Positions 17,244 to 26,752 of a stretch of DNA of 64,000 nucleotides are shown here, in pieces (within the stretch, counting starts at the first letter, position 1; each line of letters begins with the position of its first letter). This DNA comes from Marinilabiliaceae bacterium ANBcel2. GTDB taxonomy: Bacteria > Bacteroidota > Bacteroidia > Bacteroidales > Marinilabiliaceae. Both the position numbers and the translations under genes were made by a program. The stretch covers positions 1 to 64,000 of the forward strand of contig JARULA010000003.1 in the NCBI GenBank assembly GCA_029688995.1, read 5' to 3'. Below the pieces are notes generated by a model. The model was not told the origin of the DNA, ran no database searches, and was given only the letters and a program-made list of their open reading frames with translations.

Positions 17244-19649
17244 ATTTTTTTTGCTTTTATATTTTCGCTTTTAATTGTTGGCAGTACCTACGGTCAGATT
17301 TTAGTGGAGGGAAGAGTTATTAATGAAGAGAGTGAGTCGCTTGTTGGGGCTGTTGTTATTTTAAATGATACTTATACTACTGTTACAGGTGGTGATGGTG
17401 AGTTTAGTTTTCAGCTTTCTGATAATATAGAGAGCTTAAATATTACTGTTTCTTTTCTCGGCTATAAGATGGTTGAAGAGAATCTTTATATTGAAAAGAG
17501 TGAAGACATTACTGTTGTTATGCAGGAGGATTCTCATTTGACGCCCGAGGTAGTAGTATCTGCATATAGAGCCGGTCATAAAACACCTGTGGCACATACC
17601 AATATAAGTGGTGATCAACTACGTGGTAATGCGGTTAATGAAGATATTCCATTTTTACTTCAAAGAGCACCTTCGGTTGTTGCAACCTCTGAATCGGGTA
17701 TTGGCGTCGGGTACACCGGGTTTAGAATAAGAGGCACCGATCCTACAAGGATTAATGTTACTATGAATGGCGTGCCTTTAAACGATGCTGAGAGCCAGGA
17801 TCTTTTTTGGGCCAATATGCCCGATTTTGCCGAATCGGTTGATGAGGTTCAAATTCAGCGAGGTGTTGGCACCTCTTCAAGTGGTGGAGCTGCCTTTGGA
17901 GCCTCTGTTAATATGAGAACATCATCGGGTTCACCAGATCCTTTTGCAGAGATTGTCTCTTCGGCCGGCAGTTATAATACCTTTCGTAATAGCATAAAAG
18001 TTGGAACAGGATTAATTGATGATAAATTTTCCTTTGAAAGTCGTTATTCAAAACTCGACTCTGATGGATATATTCACAACTCTTTTTCAAACCATCAATC
18101 TCTCTTTTTAAGTGGGACTCTGTTTATGGATAACAGTTTTTTAAAAGCTAATTTAATTCATGGAGATCAACAAACAGGAATCAGCTGGTGGGGTGTACCT
18201 GATTATATGATTGAGAGTAACCGTAGATATAATCCTGCAGGAGTTTATACGGATGTTAATGGAGAAGAGGCTTATTATGATGATCAGACTGATAATTATA
18301 AACAGACTCACTATCAGCTTTTTTACAGTTATGCACTAAATAATTACCATGATTTTACTGCTGCAGTTCATTATACCAGAGGAGAAGGTTATTATGAACA
18401 GTACCGGGAAGAAGAGGATATGGCCAGATATGGTTTACCCTATTTTACAATTGGTGGTGATGAGATTGAAAGCAGCGATTTGGTAAGACAAAAATGGATG
18501 GATAATGATTTTTATGGTTTTGTTGTGAGTAGTAATAACAGACTATCAAACAGCTTAACAGCTTCTTTTGGTGGTGGCTGGAATCGTTATGATGGGGATC
18601 ATTTTGGAAATATTATTTGGTCACGTTATGCAGTTGTAATGGATAAGGACTATGAGTGGTATTCAAATAACGGACTAAAAACTGATTATCATTTTTTTGG
18701 TAAGTTTAACTGGGATATTGGGTTGGTCAATTTGTTTGGTGATCTCCAGTATAGGGGTGTAGAATATAAAATGAGTGGAATTGATGATGATCTTCGCGAT
18801 TTAAGTCAGGATCACACTTTTAATTTTTTTAATCCTAAAGCAGGCCTATTTTATGATATTTCATCTAATCAAAGCTCTTACCTCTCTTTTGGTGTTTCGA
18901 ATCGTGAACCCACAAGAACCAATTTTAAAGATGCAAATCTTGATCCTGAAGTTACCCCTCAAGCCGAAAGACTCTATAACATTGAAACAGGTTATACATA
19001 TAAATCTCCCCAATTCTCAGGTGGTATAAATTTATACTATATGAGATATAAAGATCAGCTTGTTCCTACAGGAGAGAAGAGTAATGTAGGATATGATATT
19101 ATGACTAATGTTGAAGATAGTTATCGTGCAGGTATTGAAACGGAGTTTTCGTGGCTTATTACGAATGGTTTACGTTGGGATGCAAATTTTACATTAAGTC
19201 GTAACCGGATTAGAGATTTTGTAAAAACAGCACCTTATTATGAAGGAGACAATTTTGTTGGCGAGGTGCAAAAACATTTGGGATCGGTCGATATTGCATA
19301 CTCACCTTCATTAATTGGTAATAGTTTGATAAGTTATGATCTTACAGAGAGTTGGAGTTTAACATTTAATTCAAAGTATATAGGTGAGCAGTATTTTGAT
19401 AACACCTCTTCGGATCAACGTAAGCTGGAGTCATTTTTTGTTCATGATTTATCATTCAACTATAACTTTTCATTTGCTTCGTTAAACAAGTTGATGATAC
19501 GTGGAACTGTAAATAATTTGTTTAATCTTAAGTATGAGAGTAATGCCTATGGAGCAAGTTATTATGATTATGAGACTGAATATACCTGGGCTTACTATTA
19601 TCCTATGGCACCGCGTAACTTTATGTTTGAACTATTGATGAGATTTTAA
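17235..19649 (+). CDS. TonB-dependent outer-membrane receptor, TPP-riboswitch controlled (probable thiamine uptake)
   Basis: An energy-coupled outer-membrane transporter. The ATG at 17235 gives 804 residues starting with a signal peptide (RKIFFAFIFSLLIVGSTYGQ); upstream codons fall inside the riboswitch. A CarboxypepD_reg-like beta domain (about 25-100, EGRVINEESESLVGAVVIL) is followed by the plug (TPVAHTNISGDQL, GFRIRGTDPTRINVTMNGVPLND, VQIQRGVGTSSSGGAAFG) and a 22-strand-type barrel ending in ...APRNFMFELLMRF with a terminal Phe. The adjacent TPP riboswitch implies that thiamine or a related compound is the substrate, as known for TPP-regulated TonB receptors of Bacteroidota. No thiamine synthesis genes are nearby. 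Its stop overlaps the convergent pseudouridine synthase stop by a few bases. Confidence 0.92.
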   Translation: MRKIFFAFIFSLLIVGSTYGQILVEGRVINEESESLVGAVVILNDTYTTVTGGDGEFSFQLSDNIESLNITVSFLGYKMVEENLYIEKSEDITVVMQEDSHLTPEVVVSAYRAGHKTPVAHTNISGDQLRGNAVNEDIPFLLQRAPSVVATSESGIGVGYTGFRIRGTDPTRINVTMNGVPLNDAESQDLFWANMPDFAESVDEVQIQRGVGTSSSGGAAFGASVNMRTSSGSPDPFAEIVSSAGSYNTFRNSIKVGTGLIDDKFSFESRYSKLDSDGYIHNSFSNHQSLFLSGTLFMDNSFLKANLIHGDQQTGISWWGVPDYMIESNRRYNPAGVYTDVNGEEAYYDDQTDNYKQTHYQLFYSYALNNYHDFTAAVHYTRGEGYYEQYREEEDMARYGLPYFTIGGDEIESSDLVRQKWMDNDFYGFVVSSNNRLSNSLTASFGGGWNRYDGDHFGNIIWSRYAVVMDKDYEWYSNNGLKTDYHFFGKFNWDIGLVNLFGDLQYRGVEYKMSGIDDDLRDLSQDHTFNFFNPKAGLFYDISSNQSSYLSFGVSNREPTRTNFKDANLDPEVTPQAERLYNIETGYTYKSPQFSGGINLYYMRYKDQLVPTGEKSNVGYDIMTNVEDSYRAGIETEFSWLITNGLRWDANFTLSRNRIRDFVKTAPYYEGDNFVGEVQKHLGSVDIAYSPSLIGNSLISYDLTESWSLTFNSKYIGEQYFDNTSSDQRKLESFFVHDLSFNYNFSFASLNKLMIRGTVNNLFNLKYESNAYGASYYDYETEYTWAYYYPMAPRNFMFELLMRF

Positions 19650-20332
19650 CCTGTTACATTTTCAAACTCTTTCCATAAATTGTCATCATTGGGAACAGGA
19701 GCCTTAATTAACAGCGGTTCCTGTTTTACGGGATGTGTAAATGAGAGAGAGCGGGCATGCAAAGATATGCCTCCATTTTTATTTGATCTGGGAAATCCAT
19801 ATTTTAAATCTCCTTTAATTGGAAAACCTGCTTTTGATAGTTGACATCTTATCTGGTGATGTCGCCCTGTTTTAAGATCTACTTCAAGGAGATGGTATCG
19901 TGCTGAGCTGGAGGCTAGGCGATAACTTAAAACAGCTTTTTTAGCATCTTTTTTAAGTTTTGAAGTAGTATATGATTTGTTTTTTTTACTGTTTTTTATC
20001 AAATAATGTGTTAAAGTGCCTGAGTCATTTTCAGGCAGTTCTTTGACAATGGCCCAGTACTTCTTTTCCACACTGTTTTCTTGAAACAGTTTGTTCATTC
20101 TTGAAAGTGCTTTGCTTGTTTTAGCAAAAAGAACCACCCCTGTAACAGGACGATCAAGACGGTGAACAACACCAAGATATACATCTCCTGGTTTATTATA
20201 TTTTTCTTTTATATATGCTTTTACCTTGTCACTTAAAGGCTCATCATCTGTTTTATCACCCTGAACTAAGTCTGAGTTGCTTTTGTTTACAGCAATTAAA
20301 TGATTGTCTTCGTATAATATATGGAGATTCAT
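19646..20332 (-). CDS. RluA-family pseudouridine synthase
   Basis: A 228-residue RNA pseudouridine synthase made of the catalytic domain alone, without an S4 domain. The catalytic Asp is in VHRLDRPVTGVVLFAKTSKA, near residue 58; KYWAIVKELP and the closing TGRHHQIRCQLSKAGFPIKGD are hallmarks of the RluA/TruC/RluC branch. The lack of an S4 domain suits TruC- or RluA-like enzymes acting on tRNA or rRNA, but the target cannot be fixed. It is convergent with the TonB receptor gene and probably transcribed after panB, 70 bp upstream on the same strand. Confidence 0.92.
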   Translation of the reverse strand: MNLHILYEDNHLIAVNKSNSDLVQGDKTDDEPLSDKVKAYIKEKYNKPGDVYLGVVHRLDRPVTGVVLFAKTSKALSRMNKLFQENSVEKKYWAIVKELPENDSGTLTHYLIKNSKKNKSYTTSKLKKDAKKAVLSYRLASSSARYHLLEVDLKTGRHHQIRCQLSKAGFPIKGDLKYGFPRSNKNGGISLHARSLSFTHPVKQEPLLIKAPVPNDDNLWKEFENVTG

Positions 20333-20402
20333 TATAAATTATTTGTTTAAGAAGAGTTCCTTGCTTATGTCTCTTTAGAAATAGTTCTGTTCTTTTTTGT
20401 TT

Positions 20403-21221
20403 TTAATATTGCTCTTTTTCGTTTGGGAAATCAGAGCTTTTAACATCATTAATATAATTTTTAACAGCACCTGAAATCTCTTCATGCAGATTGTGATATC
20501 TTCTTAAAAATTTTGGTGAAAAGCTCTGATTCATTCCAAGCATATCCTGTATTACCAGTACCTGCCCATCGGTTTTATTTCCGGCACCTATACCTATTGT
20601 AGGAATAGATAGATTATTTGTTGCTTTTTGTGCAAGGGTTGCAGGTATTTTTTCAAGTACTATTGCAAATACTCCTGCTTTTTCTAACGCTAAAGCATCA
20701 CTAATTAACCTGTCGGCCTCTTTATCTTCTTTTGCTCTTATTGAATAACCACCAAATTTGTTTATCGATTGAGGTGTTAAACCCAAATGACCCATCACTG
20801 GAATACCTGCTGAAAGTATTCTTTCAATCGACTCCATTATTTCAACTCCGCCTTCAAGTTTAAGAGCATCTGCCGATGTCTCTTTCATAATTTTGACTGC
20901 AGAGTTTATAGCTTCTATACTGTTGCCCTGATAGGAGCCAAAAGGCATATCAACTACAACCATTGCTCTTTTGGCAGCTCTTTTTACCGAAGCAGCATGA
21001 TATATCATATGATCAACTGTTATCGGAATTGTAGTATCCCATCCTGCCATAACATTTGCTGCAGAATCTCCTACAAGAAGAATATCAGTTCCTGCTCTAT
21101 CGATAATTGTCGCCATTGTATAATCGTAGGCAGTAAGCATCGATATTTTCTCTCCTTCACTTTTCATGCGGGCAAGCTCTGTAACTGTAACTCTTTTTGT
21201 ACTCTCTTTTGCTGTTGACAT
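20403..21221 (-). CDS. panB: 3-methyl-2-oxobutanoate hydroxymethyltransferase
   Basis: The first committed step of pantothenate (coenzyme A precursor) synthesis, transferring a hydroxymethyl group from 5,10-methylenetetrahydrofolate to 2-oxoisovalerate. The 272-residue product shows the PanB signatures: [36 protein letters not shown] (Mg-binding Asp), [29 protein letters not shown] and [24 protein letters not shown] (with the catalytic Glu preceding, in VLEKIP). Neighbours are a pseudouridine synthase and an unrelated conserved protein; panC and panD are not in the window. Confidence 0.95.
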   Translation of the reverse strand: MSTAKESTKRVTVTELARMKSEGEKISMLTAYDYTMATIIDRAGTDILLVGDSAANVMAGWDTTIPITVDHMIYHAASVKRAAKRAMVVVDMPFGSYQGNSIEAINSAVKIMKETSADALKLEGGVEIMESIERILSAGIPVMGHLGLTPQSINKFGGYSIRAKEDKEADRLISDALALEKAGVFAIVLEKIPATLAQKATNNLSIPTIGIGAGNKTDGQVLVIQDMLGMNQSFSPKFLRRYHNLHEEISGAVKNYINDVKSSDFPNEKEQY

Positions 21222-21290
21222 AACTTAATTATTTACATACAATGCAAATTTAGAAAGAAAAATGATTCTTAGGCTTTTGCCTTTTCCAAA

Positions 21291-23066
21291 CTATCTTTTT
21301 TTGATTTGCTCTTTTATATTTGAAATCTCTGCTGTGAGCTCTTTTATCAGATTACTGCTTAACTTGTTTGGCTTTGTTTGTGTGGCAACTTCTTTGCAGT
21401 AATTTGCTCCTAACTCTAAATTAGTAATAAATTTTTGCCATTCTTTTATTTTGCGTGAATTTGGGGTTTGGTAATTGCTTAACTCTTCCTTGATATAATT
21501 AACATACATTTGGAGCTCTTTCGCAAACATGGAAGGTCTTTTTTCAGGATCTTCAATTATATTAGTTTCTCCGTAAATATGATTAACCATCATTTTAAGC
21601 GATACTTTTTTGGTGAAATAGGCCAAATTGGGGCCGGGGCATACAGAGACTCCATCACCTTCATGTTTTGTATCCATATTGTGAGCTTTTAAGGTTGATA
21701 CTCCCAATCCGTTACAAATACAGCTCTTCACAGTTATCTCATCATACTTTTTTTTATACTCCTCTTTGCTTAATTCCGATAAGTTAAGTTTTTGAATCTC
21801 TTGGTTTTGATATTTTCTTGATGCAGTACATATAGGTTTGTTTTTTGAGTCTTTGTTTAGCATCAGGAAATTTTTAGTACAGGCAGCTCCCGGCTTACCC
21901 TGACTTATCTTACTCTCCTTATCCTTGTCGCGAGAGTTGCCTTTTACATTATTAAATCTTACTCCAACCGGAGATATGTCACTGAGATAGAAATCATCCT
22001 CTTTAGCATTAGAGAGAAGATCAATAGTCTCTTTATCGGTTGAAGAGGCTTCGGGGACTAAAAGAAATGGAGAGCCCCAACCAACACTGTCAATATTATA
22101 TTTAGATAGTAGAAAATTGTGCTCCTCTGATGTGCCAACGCCGCCTTGAGCTGTTAAAAGCATTTGTGGCGGATTGGCAGGTACATGCTTCTCCTTTGCT
22201 TTAAGTGCGTTTGAGTATATTTCAAAAAGTTCTGATTTTAACTCTTCTCTGTTTTTACTGAACTCTTTAAGTATAGGACCCATTAAAATCCCCTGAGTTG
22301 CAAAAGCATGTCCTCCACAATTAAGTCCTGATTCAACACGAAATTCTGATACCCATAACCCTTTTTTGGCAAACATCTTTCCCTGTACAATTGCAGAGCG
22401 ATAGTCTGACACTTTTAATATTATCCTTTTTTTCAGATTGAACTCCTTGTCGGGATAAAAGTCCTCAAAGTTTTCTATGTAACTGTATAGGCGCGGACTC
22501 ATACCTGCTGAGAGTACTACCGAGGAGTTTAATTTGCTGTTGGCAAACCCTCTTAAAGCTGCATGTGCGTCATTATATTCAGCAGGCAGCTCTTCTCCCC
22601 CTTTATAGTTTGCCTTATCGAGCTTAGTCATTATGTTTACATCTATGCTCCCGGGCTTATAATATTTTTCGATTGTTTCATAGATAAGCGAGTTGGATTT
22701 TGCTTTGTATGCAGCAATAAGATTCTCTTTTAAGAGAGATTTTGGTGGTAATATATCGATTAATTGATTTAACTCATCTCTTTTTTTTATAACCGACTCT
22801 TTAAAACTGCTTACCTTCTGGTTTACAATTGTGTTAACAGTGTTTAGATATGCTGTTATTCTTTTGGCTCTTGAATCTTCTTCGTTGTGAGGCACAAAAC
22901 TATAGGGCAGGTCATACTTATTGCTATAAAGCTCTCTCATTCTTTCAATTAAAATATCATCTACTAAAGATATTGCTGATGAGATACCCAGATGTGCTAT
23001 TTTTATGGGCGAGTCTATTGTAAAGCCTATCCCCATTACAGGAATGTGAAAAGTGTGTATTGACAT
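21291..23066 (-). CDS. Conserved protein of unknown function, possible TIM-barrel/nitronate monooxygenase-like core
   Basis: I do not know a function for this 591-residue protein, although I recall close relatives annotated as hypothetical in many Bacteroidota. It opens with TFHIPVMGIGFTIDSPIKIA and an N-terminal helical region. The middle holds a Gly-rich block, LTAQGGVGTSEEHNFLL, then SVGWGSPFLLVPEA, reminiscent of the flavin-phosphate loop and barrel end of nitronate monooxygenase-like TIM barrels. Cys residues are clustered: C250 (NCGGHAFATQG), C396, C413, C449 and C451 (a CxC in SCICNGLG) and C476 (CPGPN). Such spacing could bind metal or an Fe-S cluster. It has no signal peptide. It stands alone, 70 bp upstream of panB on the same strand. 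Confidence 0.8.
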   Translation of the reverse strand: MSIHTFHIPVMGIGFTIDSPIKIAHLGISSAISLVDDILIERMRELYSNKYDLPYSFVPHNEEDSRAKRITAYLNTVNTIVNQKVSSFKESVIKKRDELNQLIDILPPKSLLKENLIAAYKAKSNSLIYETIEKYYKPGSIDVNIMTKLDKANYKGGEELPAEYNDAHAALRGFANSKLNSSVVLSAGMSPRLYSYIENFEDFYPDKEFNLKKRIILKVSDYRSAIVQGKMFAKKGLWVSEFRVESGLNCGGHAFATQGILMGPILKEFSKNREELKSELFEIYSNALKAKEKHVPANPPQMLLTAQGGVGTSEEHNFLLSKYNIDSVGWGSPFLLVPEASSTDKETIDLLSNAKEDDFYLSDISPVGVRFNNVKGNSRDKDKESKISQGKPGAACTKNFLMLNKDSKNKPICTASRKYQNQEIQKLNLSELSKEEYKKKYDEITVKSCICNGLGVSTLKAHNMDTKHEGDGVSVCPGPNLAYFTKKVSLKMMVNHIYGETNIIEDPEKRPSMFAKELQMYVNYIKEELSNYQTPNSRKIKEWQKFITNLELGANYCKEVATQTKPNKLSSNLIKELTAEISNIKEQIKKR

Positions 23067-23273
23067 AAAATATTTGATATTGATTTAATTAGTTGTTGGT
23101 TTCTATAGCAAATGTAGCTTAAATATATAGCTCAATCACTATTAATTATTGTTAAAACTATTTATATGGTATAAATAAATTTGATTTGGGGTGACTAACA
23201 TGTATAGTCCGGTTAATTGATTAATTTTGTGTTTTGTGAAAAAGATAGAAAACAGCATTAAAAATATTGATTA

Positions 23274-25763
23274 GTGATTTATCCCGATTCGTTTGAAAAA
23301 AAGCTGGGTTTTGATAAGATACGAGACCTTATAAAGAAAAAATGTATAAGTGCGCTGGGAGAAGAATGGATTGATAAAATAGCATTCTCTACTAAATATA
23401 ATCAGGTGTGTGGATGGCTTGAGCAAACAAATGAGATGCTTATGCTTGCACATAATAATAGAGAACTTCCTGTTAGTACCATTATAGATGTACGTGCCCC
23501 TTTAAAAAAAATTATGGTTGAGGGGATGTTTATGGATGTAGATGAGCTATTTGATTTGCATAAAAATCTCAGCTCTATAAAACTCGTAACCTCATTTATA
23601 CGTGGATTAGATTCGGTCGAGTATCCCAGGCTTACCTCGCTCTCTTCGGATGTGATGGTTTATCCTGCTGTTACAGATAAAATCGAGACTGTTTTGAATC
23701 GCCAGGGAAAGATTAAAGATAATGCTTCCCCTGAGTTAGCTCGTCTTCGTTCTGCAATTATTAATTTGCAACAGAGCGTATCTAAAAGAATGAACTCCAT
23801 TCTTAGAGAAGTGAGGTCTCGCGGATTAATTGACTCGGATGTTAGTGTTACTATGCGTGATGGGCGTCCCGTTATTCCTGTTCCTTCGGCAAACAAGCGA
23901 AAGGTTCCCGGTATAGTTCATGATGAGTCGGCAACGGGTAAAACAACCTATATTGAACCATCTGAAATTGTGGAGGTAAACAATGAGCTAAGAGAGTTGC
24001 GATCTGCCGAAAGGCGTGAAATAGTAAGAATTCTTATCGAAGTCTCTGATTTTATTCGTCCATACATAGATGATATTTTTTATTCGGTTAAGTTTTTGGG
24101 TGTTATCGATTTTATAAGGGCAAAAGCCCGTTTTGCTCATTCTATTGAAGGGATTATTCCCGAAGTGCGTAATAATCCGGCTTTTCACTGGATAGAAGCG
24201 CGTCATCCGCTTTTATATCTACAACATAAAGCTGTTGAAAAAGAGGTTGTTCCATTATCTCTGCAATTAACTCCCGATGATCGTATAGTGCTTATTTCGG
24301 GGCCAAATGCCGGAGGAAAATCTGTCTGTTTACAAACAGCAGGATTGTTGCAATATATGTTGCAATGCGGATTGCCAGTTCCTCTTTTGCCTGGTTCAAA
24401 TATGGGTTTTTTTGAAAATATATTTCTTGATCTAGGAGATGAGCAGTCAATTGAAAATGATTTAAGTACATATAGCTCTCATCTTAATAACATGAAAAAT
24501 TTTGTTAGATATTGTAACAACAAATCACTGCTTCTTATAGATGAATTTGGTACTGGTACAGAGCCAATGTTGGGAGGAGCAATAGCAGAATCGGTTTTAG
24601 AACAGCTCAATTATCAGGGGGTATATGGAGTTATTACTACTCACTATACAAATTTGAAACATTATGCATCTCAAACTGATGGTATTGTTAATGGAGCTAT
24701 GTTATTTGATACTCACGAACTTAAACCGCTTTTTAGGCTGCAGATTGGGCAGCCCGGAAGCTCTTTTGCTTTTGAAATTGCTCGTAAAATAGGGCTACCC
24801 GAAACTATTCTGGCAACGGCAAAAGAGAGATTAGGAGAGGATCATATTCACTTTGACAAGCATTTAAGAGAGATTATCAGGGATAAACGTTACTGGGAGC
24901 AGAAACGACGAAACATAAAGTTAGAAGAGCGTAAGCTTGAAACGGTAACTCAACGTTATGAAAAGGAGTTAGAACAGCTTAATCAGGAGAAGCTTAGGTT
25001 GCTTAAAAATGCGAAAGAGGAGGCCTCTTTAATTTTGAATAAGGCAAATAAGAAGATTGAGAATACAATTAGAGAGATACGTGAATCTCAGGCTGATAAA
25101 GAGAGAACTCGCAGAGCAAGAAAAGATCTTGAAACTTTTAAGGATGATGTAGTAGCAAAGGATATTCAAGAAAAGCAGGGAGAGGATAAAATTGCTGCAA
25201 AAATTGAGAAGATAAAACGTCGTAAAAAAAGCAAAGAAGAGAGAGAGGGTAAAAAAGAGAAGTCCGATAACGGTTTGGTTAAAGTTGAGTCGTCCAGCAC
25301 CATAGAGGTGGGAGATAGTGTTTCTCTTGAGTCGGGGGCAATGCCCGGGGAGGTTTTGGAGATTAAAGATAAAAAGGCTCTTGTAGCTTTTGGTGATCTT
25401 ATTACAAATGTTGCGGTTTCACGTTTACAAAAAATTAGCAAAAAGAGGCATAAGCAATCACTTAAAAAAGGAGGAGGTGTATCAACTATTGCTGATCGTA
25501 TTCGTGAGAAGAAGATTCATTTTAAATCAGATATTGATATTAGGGGAATGCGTGCTGACGATGCTATTAACCATGTGGTTAATCATCTCGATGAAGCTGT
25601 TATGTGTGGGGCTGAAACTGTAAAAATATTGCATGGTAAAGGTAACGGCATATTAAGAGCCCTAATACGTGAGCATCTATCGGTAATTCCTTTTGTAAAG
25701 AGTTTTCGTGATGAGAATATTCAAATGGGTGGAAGTGGAATAACCGTAGTTGAGCTTGAGTAG
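23274..25763 (+). CDS. mutS2: MutS2-family endonuclease (recombination/ribosome rescue ATPase)
   Basis: An 829-residue MutS2 homologue that begins at GTG with the conserved IYPDSFEKKLGFDKIR. The core domain has RARLRSAI-like helices, then the ATPase with Walker A GPNAGGKSVCLQT (near residue 345), Walker B SLLLIDEFGTGTEP and the TTHYTNLK switch. A long basic coiled coil (about 540-660, rich in Lys, Glu and Arg) leads to a KOW-like part and a C-terminal Smr nuclease domain (SDIDIRGMRADDAI and KILHGKGNGILR). MutS2 suppresses homologous recombination in some bacteria and rescues collided ribosomes in others; it lacks the mismatch-recognition domain of MutS1. Confidence 0.95.
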   Translation: MIYPDSFEKKLGFDKIRDLIKKKCISALGEEWIDKIAFSTKYNQVCGWLEQTNEMLMLAHNNRELPVSTIIDVRAPLKKIMVEGMFMDVDELFDLHKNLSSIKLVTSFIRGLDSVEYPRLTSLSSDVMVYPAVTDKIETVLNRQGKIKDNASPELARLRSAIINLQQSVSKRMNSILREVRSRGLIDSDVSVTMRDGRPVIPVPSANKRKVPGIVHDESATGKTTYIEPSEIVEVNNELRELRSAERREIVRILIEVSDFIRPYIDDIFYSVKFLGVIDFIRAKARFAHSIEGIIPEVRNNPAFHWIEARHPLLYLQHKAVEKEVVPLSLQLTPDDRIVLISGPNAGGKSVCLQTAGLLQYMLQCGLPVPLLPGSNMGFFENIFLDLGDEQSIENDLSTYSSHLNNMKNFVRYCNNKSLLLIDEFGTGTEPMLGGAIAESVLEQLNYQGVYGVITTHYTNLKHYASQTDGIVNGAMLFDTHELKPLFRLQIGQPGSSFAFEIARKIGLPETILATAKERLGEDHIHFDKHLREIIRDKRYWEQKRRNIKLEERKLETVTQRYEKELEQLNQEKLRLLKNAKEEASLILNKANKKIENTIREIRESQADKERTRRARKDLETFKDDVVAKDIQEKQGEDKIAAKIEKIKRRKKSKEEREGKKEKSDNGLVKVESSSTIEVGDSVSLESGAMPGEVLEIKDKKALVAFGDLITNVAVSRLQKISKKRHKQSLKKGGGVSTIADRIREKKIHFKSDIDIRGMRADDAINHVVNHLDEAVMCGAETVKILHGKGNGILRALIREHLSVIPFVKSFRDENIQMGGSGITVVELE

Positions 25764-25793
25764 TAATTTATAAGCTCAACAACGGCTATTTGT

Positions 25794-26582
25794 TTAAACA
25801 ATGTTATCCTTTTCTATATCTTTAAAATATTTATAAGTTCCTACTTTTAACTCAGATGTTGCCTCTTCATCACATACAATTATTCCTTTAGGGTGCATCT
25901 GCAGAGCACTAATAGTCCATAAGTGATTAATTCCCTCTTCAACACCATGACGAAGCGCCCTTGCTTTATTATGTCCATTTACAATTATAAGAACCTCTTT
26001 TGCATTCATAATTGTGCCAACACCTACAGTCATTGCCGTTGTTGGAACCTTTGAGGTGTCATTCTCAAAAAATCTTGCATTTGCAATTATAGTCTCCTGA
26101 GTTAATGTTTTAATTCGTGTTAGAGATTGTAACGAGGAGCCAGGCTCATTAAATGCTATATGTCCATCAGCACCTATACCTCCCATAAAAAGGTCTATTC
26201 CTCCTGCTTTAGCTATTTTCTCTTCGTATAATTTACATTCAGCTTCAGGGTCGCTTGTGCTTCCATCGGGAATATTAATGTTTTCAGGATTTATATCTAT
26301 ATGATTGAACAAATTTTCATTCATAAAGGTTCTGTAACTTTGAGGATGACCTTTTTCTAACCCTATGTACTCATCCATATTAAAAGTTACAACATTTTTA
26401 AATGACACTTTACCCTGTTTGTGCATTTCAACAAGATGCTTATATGTCCCAACAGGTGAAGATCCGGTTGGAAGTCCGAGCACAAAAGGCTCCTCTTTTT
26501 TGTGGTTGTTAATTTTGTCAGCAATATAGTTTGCTGCCCATTTTGAGATCGCCTGGTAATTTGGTTGAATAAGAAGTCTCAT
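25794..26582 (-). CDS. nagB: Glucosamine-6-phosphate deaminase
   Basis: The enzyme converts glucosamine-6-phosphate to fructose-6-phosphate and ammonia in amino-sugar catabolism. The 262-residue protein keeps all active-site residues. [13 protein letters not shown] is the phosphate loop. FNMDEY carries D70, equivalent to D72 in the E. coli enzyme. [17 protein letters not shown] carries D139, H141 and the following Glu. Its length equals that of the E. coli enzyme (266). It is divergent from the NagB-like/PIG-L fusion gene, with about 170 bp between starts, so both may share control. Confidence 0.95.
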   Translation of the reverse strand: MRLLIQPNYQAISKWAANYIADKINNHKKEEPFVLGLPTGSSPVGTYKHLVEMHKQGKVSFKNVVTFNMDEYIGLEKGHPQSYRTFMNENLFNHIDINPENINIPDGSTSDPEAECKLYEEKIAKAGGIDLFMGGIGADGHIAFNEPGSSLQSLTRIKTLTQETIIANARFFENDTSKVPTTAMTVGVGTIMNAKEVLIIVNGHNKARALRHGVEEGINHLWTISALQMHPKGIIVCDEEATSELKVGTYKYFKDIEKDNIV

Positions 26583-26752
26583 TTTTTTTCAATTATATTG
26601 TTTAACAAATCTTGATAACAGGCAAATATAAGATAATGAAGTTACTTTATAAATGGGACTCTTTTAAATTAACAATAATTATAAATAAAACTAACCATAA
26701 AGTTTTTAATGTTGTTAGTTTTGTAGTGGTGTGAAATTTAATTTTATAAATC

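Noticed and set aside
20997-21218. Cys-rich plus-strand ORF opposite panB
   Set aside because: A shadow of the well-supported panB gene; the Cys arise from antisense codons.
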